Positions 7,769-15,724 of a stretch of 64,000 nt of DNA are shown here, piece after piece. A program made the translations under genes and the position numbers. The notes under the pieces were generated by a model. The model saw only the letters and a list, made by a program, of their open reading frames with translations, was not told the origin of the DNA and did no database searches. Origin of the DNA: Pseudoselenomonas ruminantium (lineage in GTDB: Bacteria; Bacillota; Negativicutes; Selenomonadales; Selenomonadaceae); contig NZ_FNJQ01000003.1 in the NCBI RefSeq assembly GCF_900104055.1, positions 1 to 64,000 of the forward strand. The letters are read 5' to 3'. Numbering within the stretch: the stretch's first letter is position 1; the number at the start of each line of letters is the position of its first letter.

Positions 7769-8803
7769 ATGCAAAATCGAAAATTAGTGATTGGCTATAT
7801 TGGCAATGGCAAGAGCACGAACCGCTATCATTTGCCCTTTGTGCTGAACCGCCCCGATACAATCCTGGTAAAGATGATTTACCAGCGGAATTTGGCCAAG
7901 CAGGATTGGGCGCGGATTGCGGGGGTGGAATATACGGATGACCTGGAAAAGATTCTGCATGACCCGGAAATCGATGTGCTGGTGGTGACGACGGCCACGG
8001 CAGCCCATTATCTGCTGGCCAAGAAAGTGTTGGAGGCCGGGAAAAACTGCGTGGTGGAAAAGCCCTTTGCCACAAGTGCAGAGGAAGCAGCAGATCTGTT
8101 CCAACTGGCAAGGGAAAAGGGCGTAATGGTGCAGTGCTATCAGAACCGCCGCTTTGACAGCGATTTCCTGACGGCGCAGAAGGTATTGGCCTCCGGCAAA
8201 TTGGGCGAGCTCTTTGAAGTCAATATGAACTATGACTATTACCGGGCTTATGTGCCGGAAGGGGCAGAGGGCTTCCGGAAGGAAGATGCCTTCCTCTATA
8301 CCCATGCTTGCCATACCGTCGATCAGGTGCTTTCCTGGTTTGGCAAGCCTTTGGAGGTTCGCTCGGATGTGCGGCAGCTTCTGGGCCAGGGCCGCATGAA
8401 CGATTACTTTGATTTGGATCTGTTCTATGAGGGCTTTAAGGTATCCGTGAAGTCTAGTTATTTCCGGGCTAAATCCCGCCCCAGCTTCGAGCTTTACGGA
8501 CGGCGGGGCTGTTTTGTCAAGGAGACCGAAGACCGGCAGGAAGCAGATTTAAAGAAATTTTACCTGCCTGCAGGCCATCCGGACTTTGGCCTCGATTTGC
8601 CAGAGCATTACGGTACGTCGATCTACTACGACGAAGCAGGAAATTACCACGAAGAGAAAGTTCCCAGTGAAAAAGGGGACTATGCAAGATACTATGATGC
8701 CCTATATGAAACGCTAATCCATGGTGCGGCACCGCTGGTAACAGAGGATGAAACCATGGAGCAGATGCGGATTCTGGCTGAGGCAGGGAAAGTGCTTAGG
8801 TGA
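7769..8803 (+). CDS. Gfo/Idh/MocA-family oxidoreductase
   Basis: 344 aa. The N-terminal Rossmann fold begins KLVIGYIGNGKSTNRYH and the family signature EKPFA is near residue 95. The C-terminal alpha/beta domain contains THACHTVDQVLSWFG, with the catalytic-region His. These NAD(P)-dependent enzymes oxidise or reduce sugars, inositols or related cyclic polyols; the substrate cannot be read from the sequence. AGGTGATAGGATA precedes the ATG. Its upstream 55 bp, start and 3' end are duplicated at 12181-12594 in an internally deleted copy. It is divergent from the lipoprotein gene. Confidence 0.85.
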   Translation: MQNRKLVIGYIGNGKSTNRYHLPFVLNRPDTILVKMIYQRNLAKQDWARIAGVEYTDDLEKILHDPEIDVLVVTTATAAHYLLAKKVLEAGKNCVVEKPFATSAEEAADLFQLAREKGVMVQCYQNRRFDSDFLTAQKVLASGKLGELFEVNMNYDYYRAYVPEGAEGFRKEDAFLYTHACHTVDQVLSWFGKPLEVRSDVRQLLGQGRMNDYFDLDLFYEGFKVSVKSSYFRAKSRPSFELYGRRGCFVKETEDRQEADLKKFYLPAGHPDFGLDLPEHYGTSIYYDEAGNYHEEKVPSEKGDYARYYDALYETLIHGAAPLVTEDETMEQMRILAEAGKVLR

Positions 8804-8837
8804 AAGTCAGAATACTTGAACTAAGAGGATATTTATT

Positions 8838-8882
8838 ATGACAAGAATTGTTGAAGTTGTAAAGTGCTGTAACTTTAATTAA
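8838..8882 (+). CDS. Possible 14-residue ORF ending in CCNFN
   Basis: ATG 8838, preceded by AAGAGG, encodes MTRIVEVVKCCNFN and ends with TAA. It lies between the oxidoreductase and a strong terminator, so it would be on the same transcript. It may be a genuine micro-ORF, a leader peptide, or the surviving start of a lost gene. No maturation or transport gene is beside it. Confidence 0.25.
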   Translation: MTRIVEVVKCCNFN

Positions 8883-8908
8883 AATCTAATGATTGTTTTA
8901 TATACTTG

Positions 8909-8938
8909 GAAGCGGCTATACAAGTCGCTTCTTTTTTT
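8909..8938 (+). terminator. Rho-independent terminator after the oxidoreductase
   Basis: GAAGCGGCT/AGTCGCTTC stem of 9 bp (one G-T pair; 8909-8931) with a 5-base loop, followed by seven T (8932-8938). Confidence 0.9.
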
Positions 8939-8967
8939 ATGAAGCAACAAAAGAAGGTGTCTTATAA

Positions 8968-9516
8968 ATGATTGATTTTTCTTGGCTGGAAGAGATTTCG
9001 AGTATTGATGATAACAAAGAATGGGAAAATGATGAAAAAATTATGCATCGTTTTTTCTCTTTGAAAAGAGAAGAAATTAAAAAGCAGGAAAAACGACTAG
9101 GGTGCTCCTTTCCTCCAGAACTGAGAGCATTATATATGCAAATCGGTTGGGGCGGGCTTTGTGCCAAAAAGCATGATTCAATTGATGAAATTATACATCC
9201 GGAGGAATTAACAGATATTATTCTAAAAGAAGGATGTTATGAAGGCGAGCAGGACGATAATATAGAATCAAGAGACAGAAAAATTATGTTTCCATTTTTC
9301 TACATAGGAGATCAGCTGTATTTTTGCCTGGATTTGACTAAAAAAGATAATGAGGGACGCAGCCCTGTGGTGGATCCTAGCGAGGCGGATGATGGTTATA
9401 CTCTTATTGCCGATTCACTTGATGATTTCATAAGGAAAATGAGCGTTAAAGTAGATTTTTATGAGGATATTTTCGAAGAAGAATGGCAAAAGCTAACTTC
9501 AAAGCGGCTAGTGTGA
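8968..9516 (+). CDS. SMI1/KNR4 (SUKH) family protein, orphan immunity gene
   Basis: 182 aa, acidic. Residues around 30-60 read KREEIKKQEKRLGCSFPPEL followed by RALYMQIGWGG, the SUKH superfamily core motif (helix, Pro, Leu-x-x-hydrophobic, Gly-rich turn), and the C-terminal helix ends in a DSLDDFI segment. SUKH proteins are best known as immunity proteins to secreted nuclease and deaminase toxins. No toxin gene adjoins this one. It is more AT-rich than its neighbours and sits among decayed genes, so it is likely acquired. It is flanked upstream by a terminator, so it needs its own promoter, not clearly visible. Confidence 0.75.
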   Translation: MIDFSWLEEISSIDDNKEWENDEKIMHRFFSLKREEIKKQEKRLGCSFPPELRALYMQIGWGGLCAKKHDSIDEIIHPEELTDIILKEGCYEGEQDDNIESRDRKIMFPFFYIGDQLYFCLDLTKKDNEGRSPVVDPSEADDGYTLIADSLDDFIRKMSVKVDFYEDIFEEEWQKLTSKRLV

Positions 9517-9545
9517 TTTTTATTGATTTTGTCTGACATCTTCCT

Positions 9546-9732
9546 CTATCACGGTCAGTGCGCGTCTTAGTTCAGCAAAAATTTCCTTATACGCAGGAGG
9601 CAGCTGCTGATCACTGTTCAGGCAGATGTTGCCTCCGTCTATGGGCACTTCCGAATATGAGCCACAGGCGCTAAAGCTTGGTATGCTAAAGAGTACTAGA
9701 CCGAGAAACAGTCATGCATGAGTCATTTTCAT
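9546..9732 (-). pseudogene. Internally deleted copy of the lipoprotein gene
   Basis: Reading on the minus strand, the start region (start codon complement at 9730-9732) matches the first 30 or so codons of the gene at 6599-7597, and it joins directly to the last 25 or so codons. The roughly 800 bp between are gone. The junction falls on CCTCCG, a 6-bp sequence present at both break points in the intact gene, so a deletion between short direct repeats is likely. Confidence 0.8.
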
Positions 9733-9821
9733 CTTTTATCCGTCCCGCATTTTTTTTCAAAAGTCAGCCTATGAAAATATGGATTGACTTTTGGACTGCA
9801 TATATGGGGAGGTTTTGAAGT

Positions 9822-9962
9822 ATGACAAAGCGAACTAACTTACAGGAGAAGTGTCTCGCTGGACACGGGAGATGGGTTATGAGGTTTCGTATATTTGATG
9901 ATTTGGAAAACTTAAGCAGGGACCAAATAGAATACGAGCTGTGTTATTATCCGGCTACATAG
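9822..9962 (+). CDS. Short hypothetical ORF, possibly a remnant
   Basis: 46 aa from ATG 9822 with GGGGAGG upstream. The protein starts MTKRTNLQEKCLAGHGRW and ends ELCYYPAT. I recognise no family. It lies in a 520-bp stretch (9517-10036) that otherwise holds only the deleted lipoprotein copy, so it may be a leftover of a longer gene. Nothing else is supported in 9963-10036. Confidence 0.25.
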   Translation: MTKRTNLQEKCLAGHGRWVMRFRIFDDLENLSRDQIEYELCYYPAT

Positions 9963-10036
9963 GTACTATATCCTGATTGGATGATGACGGAAGTACTACT
10001 TTTATGGACAACTGCCAGATAGAGTGGCTGGTGGAA

Positions 10037-10906
10037 TTAAAAGTCATCGTCGTTTTGGCATAAGTCGATGAATAGCTGCAGCGTGGGCGTGATATATTTG
10101 TTGACATGATGAACTAGGCGGAAATTGCGCTTAAAGCGGATATTCGGGACGGTAAGCTCGATAAGGCTGCCGTCCCGGATTTCTGTTTCCACCAGCTGGC
10201 GGGACAGGGCCGTTATGCCCAGGCCGGCTATGACGGCCTGTTTGATGCTGGCGGAGTTATTGTAGACGCCGACGATATGCGGCGTGATTCCCTGCTCATG
10301 CATGACCTGTTCAAAAAGGTTACGGGTGCCGCTGCCTTCCTCTCGCATGATGAAATCGCAGGTGGCCAGGTCGTCCAATGTGAGTCTGGCAGCAATGCCG
10401 GGTGCCGCTACGAGGAGCAGTTCGTCATCCATAAAGGGGATTTCCTGCAGGTATTCGGAGGTGATGGTTCCTTCCACCAACGCGATATCCAGTTCGTCCT
10501 GCAAGAGGTACTGTTCCAGTGTTGCAGTGTTGTGGATGCGGGAAAAAATGGGCTGCTGGGGGAGTTTTTCTTTGAGGCGGGAAAGCAGCGGGATGAATAC
10601 GCTTTCGCCGATGGACAGGGTGGCACCGATGCGCAGAGGAGAGAGGGCAGAGAAGCCCCGCAGGGCGAATTCGGCCTGTGTGGTCAGGCTGATCACATGA
10701 CGGGCATAATGCATGAGCTCCTGGCCGGCGGCGGTGAGAAACAGCCGCTTGCCCAGGCGTTCAAACAGTCGTACCTGATAGTGTTCTTCTAATTCCTTGA
10801 TGGCCTGACTGACAGAGGGCTGGGAAATGTGCATTTTCTCAGCAGCTCGTGTCATGCCGTCTTCGTCGCAGACATGGAGAAAAATTTGGAAATGCCGCAG
10901 TGTCAT
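10037..10906 (-). CDS. LysR-family regulator, divergent from the YeiH transporter gene
   Basis: 289 aa. The N-terminal winged helix (MTLRHFQIFLHVCDEDGMTR, recognition helix with SQPSVSQAIKELEE) is followed by a substrate-binding domain of the type-2 periplasmic fold. The motif REEGSGTRNLFEQ is typical of the CysB/CbbR/YeiE subgroup. Divergent lysR-yeiH pairs are conserved in many bacteria (E. coli yeiE-yeiH), so this probably controls the adjacent transporter gene. Its coding sequence contains the segment 10145-10182 that reappears as the gpx terminator. Confidence 0.85.
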   Translation of the reverse strand: MTLRHFQIFLHVCDEDGMTRAAEKMHISQPSVSQAIKELEEHYQVRLFERLGKRLFLTAAGQELMHYARHVISLTTQAEFALRGFSALSPLRIGATLSIGESVFIPLLSRLKEKLPQQPIFSRIHNTATLEQYLLQDELDIALVEGTITSEYLQEIPFMDDELLLVAAPGIAARLTLDDLATCDFIMREEGSGTRNLFEQVMHEQGITPHIVGVYNNSASIKQAVIAGLGITALSRQLVETEIRDGSLIELTVPNIRFKRNFRLVHHVNKYITPTLQLFIDLCQNDDDF

Positions 10907-10924
10907 GAAAGCTTCCTCCTGTTA

Positions 10925-10948
10925 TATAACTGTATACCTATGGTTATA
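10925..10948. promoter_or_regulatory. LysR-type operator between lysR and yeiH
   Basis: Perfect inverted repeat TATAAC-N12-GTTATA in the 123-bp divergent intergenic region, with an inner GTATAC. The arms and the T-N11-A-like spacing suit a LysR dimer site controlling both directions. Confidence 0.55.
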
Positions 10949-11029
10949 ATCAAATTATAGTATTTTACATATTCTAATCTAAGTGTTAACATACCTTCTG
11001 TCAATGATGAATTGCAGGAGGTATATATC

Positions 11030-12013
11030 ATGAAGAAAGAATATATCCGGGGCATTTTGTTTGCCCTGGTCTTTGCTGTGCCGGCGTGGTTTTTGGGGCA
11101 GCAATTTCCCATTGTGGGCGGGCCGGTGTTCGGGATTTTGCTCGGGATGCTCTTTGCGGGGCTGCATCGTCCTCAGGCTTTTGAAGCGGGTATTTCCTTT
11201 ACGGGGAAGAAAATCCTGCAGTATGCCATTATCCTGCTGGGCTTTGAGATGAACCTTTTCCATGTGCTGGAAGTCGGTGCCCGGTCCTTTTCGGTGATGA
11301 TTTTTACGCTGCTCACGGCATTCTTTGTGGCGCTTACGGTGGGCAGGCTGCTGAAGCTGGAACGCAGCACCACGACGCTTATCGGAGCAGGAACGGCTAT
11401 CTGCGGCGGCTCGGCCATTGCGGCAGTGGCACCGGTTATCGGGGCAAAGGATAAGGACATCGCCTTTTCTATTTCCACGATTTTCCTGTTCAATGTGCTG
11501 GCGGTTTTCATCTTTCCTTTTCTGGGACATTTGATGAACATGTCGGATTTTGGCTTCGGCATGTGGGCCGGTACGGCGGTAAACGATACGTCTTCCGTGG
11601 TGGCGGCAGGGTATTCCTACAGTGAGGAAGCAGGCGGCTTTGCCACCATTGTAAAGCTGACCCGGGCGCTGATGATTGTGCCGGTGTGCCTGTTCTTTGC
11701 CTTCCTCACGGCGCGGGAAAAATCTGGGCAGGGTGGAGGTTTCAGCCTGGGCAGAATCTTTCCCTGGTTTATCCTTTGGTTTGTAGTGGCATCTATTGTC
11801 AATACCACGGGTTTCCTGCCTGCAGCGCTTTCCCATATGTTGGGCAGCCTCGGCAAGTTTGCTATCGTGCTGGCCATGTGCGCCATCGGCCTGAATACCC
11901 GGCTGATGGAATTGGTAAAGCATGGTCTTGCACCCATCGCGCTAGGGTTCTGTTGCTGGGCAGCCGTAGCCTGCATGTCGCTTTTTGTACAGTATGTGAC
12001 GGGGATTCTGTAA
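11030..12013 (+). CDS. YeiH/UPF0324-family membrane protein
   Basis: 327 aa from ATG 11030 (AGGAGG upstream). A polytopic inner-membrane protein with about ten predicted helices. The family signature segments are present: SGAGTAICGGSAIAAVAP-like text near residue 125 (GAGTAICGGSAIAA) and GTAVNDTSSVVAAG around 190. UPF0324 members are transporters of the PSE superfamily type; a role in sulfonate, sulfite or taurine-related transport has been proposed for relatives, and the linked YeiE-type regulator fits that, but the substrate here is not known. Confidence 0.85.
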   Translation: MKKEYIRGILFALVFAVPAWFLGQQFPIVGGPVFGILLGMLFAGLHRPQAFEAGISFTGKKILQYAIILLGFEMNLFHVLEVGARSFSVMIFTLLTAFFVALTVGRLLKLERSTTTLIGAGTAICGGSAIAAVAPVIGAKDKDIAFSISTIFLFNVLAVFIFPFLGHLMNMSDFGFGMWAGTAVNDTSSVVAAGYSYSEEAGGFATIVKLTRALMIVPVCLFFAFLTAREKSGQGGGFSLGRIFPWFILWFVVASIVNTTGFLPAALSHMLGSLGKFAIVLAMCAIGLNTRLMELVKHGLAPIALGFCCWAAVACMSLFVQYVTGIL

Positions 12014-12089
12014 AATCTTTTTAGCTTACATCCTCTTAGAAATTGCCACGATATCCATTAGAAAATGCTAGTGTAGCAAGGGCAGGTGG

Positions 12090-12185
12090 GCAGTGGTGAC
12101 GAAAGATGTGCCAGACAATACTTTGGTGGGAGGAGTGCCGGCAAGAGCCATCAGGTCATTGGAAAATGACATTGCGGATAAATAA
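12090..12185 (+). pseudogene. 3' fragment of a hexapeptide-repeat acetyltransferase gene
   Basis: One frame reads AVVTKDVPDNTLVGGVPARA then IRSLENDIADK and stops. This is the C-terminal turn of maltose/galactoside-type O-acetyltransferases (left-handed beta-helix end, with the VTKDVP...G.PAR signature). In-frame stops lie just upstream and the rest of the gene is absent. Confidence 0.75.
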
Positions 12186-12235
12186 AGGAAATGATAAGAG
12201 GGATAACGAATAGATTGCTTTGAGGTGATAGGATA

Positions 12236-12594
12236 ATGCAAAATCGTAAATTAGTGATTGGCTATATCGGCAATGGCAAGAGCACGAACCGCTATCATTT
12301 GCCCTTTGCGCTGAACCGACCCGATAAGATCCGCGTGAAGATGATCTACCAGCGGAACCTGGCCAAGCAAGACTGGGCGTGGGTTGCAGGCGTGGAATTT
12401 ACGGCACGTTAATCTACTATGATGAAGCGGGAAATTACCACGAAGAAAAAGTCCCCAGTGAAAAAGGGGACTATGCAAGATACTATGATGCCCTATATGA
12501 AACGGCAATCAATGGTGCGGCGCCGCTGGTGACGGAAGCACAGACCATGGAGCAGATGCGGATTCTGGCAGAGGCAGGGAATGCGCTTAGTTAA
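12236..12594 (+). pseudogene. Internally deleted copy of the Gfo/Idh/MocA oxidoreductase gene
   Basis: ATG 12236 and the 55 bp before it match 7714-7771. The first 55 or so codons follow the intact gene, then the sequence jumps to its last 60 codons (YYDEAGNYHEEKVPSEKGDY onward), but in another frame, so the N-terminal frame stops at TAA 12410-12412. The junction is TACGG, which occurs at both break points in the intact gene. About 670 bp are missing. Confidence 0.85.
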
Positions 12595-12626
12595 AACGTA
12601 AAGCGGAAATCCGTCGTATATAAAAA

Positions 12627-13523
12627 TCACAGGGCATTTTGGGGGAGCCAGTTTAGCAGAAAATCACGGAACTTTTGGCTGGCCTTGGTGAGGACAGTGG
12701 TTTTATCCCAGGCAAGGTATATGGTCTGCCCTTGCTCGTCTTCCGTGCCCAGGAGTCTCACGACAATATCCGGATGTGGCTTCAACATAGCGGCATAATC
12801 ATAACCAATGTTTACAACCTGGTGCTGGAGAATCAGGTCGGCAATAAGCATCTCATCGGCTGTTTCGGCTACAAGGTCTACTTTCAGTCCGGGTAGCAGG
12901 ATGTATTTGTCCATATTGTGCCGGAAGCACTGATAAGCGCGCCCTTTACTGACGATTTTTGTGCCATCAAGGTCTTTATACGTGAGTTTATCCTTTTTCG
13001 CCAAAGGGTGACTGGAATGAAGGCGGGCACAGTAACGGGAAAAGAACAGCGGTTCGCCGCAAAAGCGGGTTTTGTCAAGTTCTCCCGTTACAATGGCAAA
13101 ATTGCAACTCTTCTCTAGAACGCCTTTTAAGGCTGCGTCATCTGTGGTGTCCACTGTGCTAAGAATTATATCTGGAAAAGTGCGATGAAAGTCCAAAAGA
13201 AATTTTGCGCCCAGAAAGGCAAAGACATGGTCGAGTGCAAAGACGGTAACCACACTTTTTGATTGTGAGGCCAGTGTACGCATGCTTTCAATAGTGCGGT
13301 ATTCTTCCAGCAGTCTCTGAACATGGGGAAGAAGTGCCGTAGCGTAGTCTGTGGGGACAAGGCCGTGGGGATTGCGGATAAAAAGTAGCTGCCCCAGCTC
13401 ATCTTCTAATGTCTTTATTATTTTGCTGACTCCCTGTCGTGATACATAAAGGTTGTTGGCCGCATTTTGGATATTGCCCTGCCGGTATACTTCCAGGAAA
13501 TATTCCATTTGTTTTTGATTCAA
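12627..13523 (-). CDS. LysR-family regulator
   Basis: 298 aa. N-terminal winged helix (MNQKQMEYFLEVYRQGNIQN, recognition helix VSRQGVSKIIKTLEDELG) and a type-2 periplasmic-fold sensor domain. It is transcribed divergently from the UlaG-like hydrolase at 13681 with a 157-bp gap, so it most likely regulates that gene. The effector is unknown. The ribosome-binding region is AAGGGAGC. Confidence 0.85.
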   Translation of the reverse strand: MNQKQMEYFLEVYRQGNIQNAANNLYVSRQGVSKIIKTLEDELGQLLFIRNPHGLVPTDYATALLPHVQRLLEEYRTIESMRTLASQSKSVVTVFALDHVFAFLGAKFLLDFHRTFPDIILSTVDTTDDAALKGVLEKSCNFAIVTGELDKTRFCGEPLFFSRYCARLHSSHPLAKKDKLTYKDLDGTKIVSKGRAYQCFRHNMDKYILLPGLKVDLVAETADEMLIADLILQHQVVNIGYDYAAMLKPHPDIVVRLLGTEDEQGQTIYLAWDKTTVLTKASQKFRDFLLNWLPQNAL

Positions 13524-13680
13524 AATAGACAGCTCCCTTCGTTTTTGTTTTCATTTTACAGCAATATTTTAGTTGCGGCAATGGAAAACATATTTGCTTG
13601 TTGTGACGTAATATGGGATTTATACTAGACTTATCACAATGAGAAAGCAATTAAGTGTTGACGAAAAGGAGAGTATGACC

Positions 13681-14472
13681 ATGAATCTGACACAAATCCG
13701 CAATGCTACTAACCGCCTCGAATACGCAGACAAGGTTTTTCTTATAGACCCTTGGCTAATGCCGAAACACCAGTTTTCTTTTATTGATGTGCCAGGCAGG
13801 CCTTATCATGTGCCGGATGAGATGAAGGAGCATCTTCTCATGCCCTTTTATGATTTGCCTATGTCGATGGAAGAGATTCTGACGGGCGTGGATTACTATC
13901 TGGTAACGCATTTGCATCCTGACCATATCGACATGGGAATGGACGGTACTGTTGGTGCGCCGCTTGATAAGAATGTTCCGGTAATCTGCCAAAATCAACA
14001 AGATGCGGAAGTTTTTCAGAAGTCAGGCTTCCGGGAGGTAATGGTGCTTTCTGAAGATGGCATGATGTGTGGGAAGGCAAAGTTGATAAAACTTCCAGCG
14101 CTCCATGGAACTGTGGTTCCTTGTGGCGATGCGATGGGGGTAATGTTTGCTGCTGAAGGAGAAAAGACTTTCTATCTGGCGGGTGATACAGTTTGGTATC
14201 CAGCCGTGGCTGATACATTAAAGCGATATCAGCCGGAGGTAGTGGCGCTTAACTGCTGTGCTGCCGAGACCGTGGAAAATGGCAGGCTCATCATGAATGC
14301 TGAAGATGTCCAATGTGTAGCCAAAACTTCTCCAGAAGCCAGACTCTATCTGACGCACTTGGATAATGTGGCCCATGCTGCGCTTACCCGCCATACACTG
14401 AAAGGTAGTTTGGCAGAGCGCGGCGTGACCAATTATGATATGCCACTGGATGGGCAGACGGTAACTTTATAA
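13681..14472 (+). CDS. MBL-fold metal-dependent hydrolase, UlaG-like
   Basis: 263 aa from ATG 13681, where AAGGAG has 9-bp spacing and the protein begins MNLTQIRNATNRLEYADKVF as relatives do; ATG 13675 and ATG 13639 are also in frame. The metal-binding motif is THLHPDHID near residue 80, and a later GDTVWYP supplies a bridging Asp. The TH late in the protein (YLTHLDN) suits the third metal ligand region. UlaG-like proteins hydrolyse lactones or related esters; the actual substrate is unknown. The divergent LysR gene is its likely regulator. Confidence 0.8.
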   Translation: MNLTQIRNATNRLEYADKVFLIDPWLMPKHQFSFIDVPGRPYHVPDEMKEHLLMPFYDLPMSMEEILTGVDYYLVTHLHPDHIDMGMDGTVGAPLDKNVPVICQNQQDAEVFQKSGFREVMVLSEDGMMCGKAKLIKLPALHGTVVPCGDAMGVMFAAEGEKTFYLAGDTVWYPAVADTLKRYQPEVVALNCCAAETVENGRLIMNAEDVQCVAKTSPEARLYLTHLDNVAHAALTRHTLKGSLAERGVTNYDMPLDGQTVTL

Positions 14473-14529
14473 ATTCTTCAAGAGTTACTATGGGCATACG
14501 CCCAGAAAAAAGTAGTAAGTGGCGCGGGG

Positions 14530-14691
14530 TTAAAGGGCATCATTGATATCCAGCAGATATTTCCCATAGAGCATATTCCTTTGCGCCAGTGGCAGTTCCT
14601 GTTTCTTAGCCAGATCCTGCTGGTAAATCATCACGGCTTTATGGGTTCTTTTCATCAGTTTTTCCGCGTAGGTTTTCATTGCCTGTTTCAT
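14530..14691 (-). CDS. Small conserved-looking protein, 53 aa
   Basis: ATG 14691 is preceded by AGGAGG at 8-bp spacing, a very good site. The protein starts MKQAMKTYAEKLMKRTHKAV and ends LLDINDAL; it is helical and basic at the N terminus. I do not recognise it. It is divergent from the LysR gene at 14843, with a shared 150-bp regulatory gap, so the two may be functionally linked. The rest of 14473-14529 holds only a short GGGC/GCCC hairpin (about 14502-14516) without a T run. Confidence 0.55.
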   Translation of the reverse strand: MKQAMKTYAEKLMKRTHKAVMIYQQDLAKKQELPLAQRNMLYGKYLLDINDAL

Positions 14692-14842
14692 GATCATTGC
14701 CTCCTGTTTTGAGTTGTGATGTTCTTTCTGACTTAATCATAGCCCATCCAAACGGAAAATAAAAACACATATAATCAATTTATATATTGAGAAAATCGAT
14801 GGATTTGGTTATGATAAAGCTAAAGAAAACGGAGGTGACGCC

Positions 14843-15715
14843 ATGAATATCCAGCAAATGCAATACTATGCCGAGGTCTGCCGTCAGGAGAATGTGACCA
14901 AGGCGGCAGCGACATTGCATATGTCCCAGTCAACCCTGAGCCTGGCCATGAAGAATATCGAAGAGGACACGGGACTCAACCTGTTCCGTCATGTGGGGCG
15001 CAATATCCAGCTTACGGAAGACGGGCAGGCGCTGTTTCACGAAGTGGAAAAGATGCTCAAGCAGGTTAAGCGCTTTGAGTCAAGCGTCAAGGAGATTGCC
15101 AAACGGCACAACCGCCTGCAGCTGGCGGTTCCTTCCCAGATTGCCACGGTTATCCTGCCTCTGCTCCTTGGGGAATTTCGTCAGTTCCATCCGGAAATTC
15201 AGCTGGAAATCATCGAGCCCGCCGGTGGGGCGGCACTGGATATGGTGGAACGGGAAGAGGTTGACCTGGCCTTTGTCCACGATGCGGAAGGCCGTCCTAA
15301 TCTGAGCTTGCGCAAGCTGTCCACTTGGCCCATCTGTCTCTGCGTTCCCCGGGAGCATCCGTTGACCAATCAAAAAAGCATCCCCCTGGCGAAGGCCGCT
15401 GTCTATCCTTTGGTACTGCTGAGTCGTAATTTCATTTTGACTCGTCAGGTCTTGGCTGAGTTCGCCAAACAAAAGCTCCAGCCACAGGTGTTGCATTATT
15501 CGCCCAATCTTTCCAGTGTCTGGAATATCGTTCAGCAGGGCATTGCGCTGTCCATTTTGACCGGCAATGGCATCCTGCCGGAAAGCGGCCTTACGGCCAT
15601 TCCTATCGAAGGGCTCCAGCAGAAAGGCTTTATCGTCACGAAAAAAGGCCGGCAAATCTATGCCGATGAACGATGTCTTATCGACTTCGTCCGGCATAAA
15701 TTTGCCGCATTATGA
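14843..15715 (+). CDS. LysR-family regulator
   Basis: 290 aa with AGGTGACGCC before ATG 14843. Winged helix (MNIQQMQYYAEVCRQENVTK, recognition helix MSQSTLSLAMKNIEED) and a sensor domain like that of CynR/CidR-type regulators. It is divergent from the 53-aa gene and convergent with the MBL gene that ends 9 bp after it. The effector is unknown. Confidence 0.85.
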   Translation: MNIQQMQYYAEVCRQENVTKAAATLHMSQSTLSLAMKNIEEDTGLNLFRHVGRNIQLTEDGQALFHEVEKMLKQVKRFESSVKEIAKRHNRLQLAVPSQIATVILPLLLGEFRQFHPEIQLEIIEPAGGAALDMVEREEVDLAFVHDAEGRPNLSLRKLSTWPICLCVPREHPLTNQKSIPLAKAAVYPLVLLSRNFILTRQVLAEFAKQKLQPQVLHYSPNLSSVWNIVQQGIALSILTGNGILPESGLTAIPIEGLQQKGFIVTKKGRQIYADERCLIDFVRHKFAAL

Positions 15716-15724
15716 TAAGGATAT

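Noticed and set aside
8838-8882. RiPP precursor peptide
   Set aside because: No maturase, protease or exporter gene nearby; listed only as a possible small ORF.
14502-14516. TGGGC/GCCCA hairpin after the UlaG-like gene as a terminator
   Set aside because: Only a 5-bp stem and no T run on the plus strand; the A-rich run lies on the wrong side for either gene.
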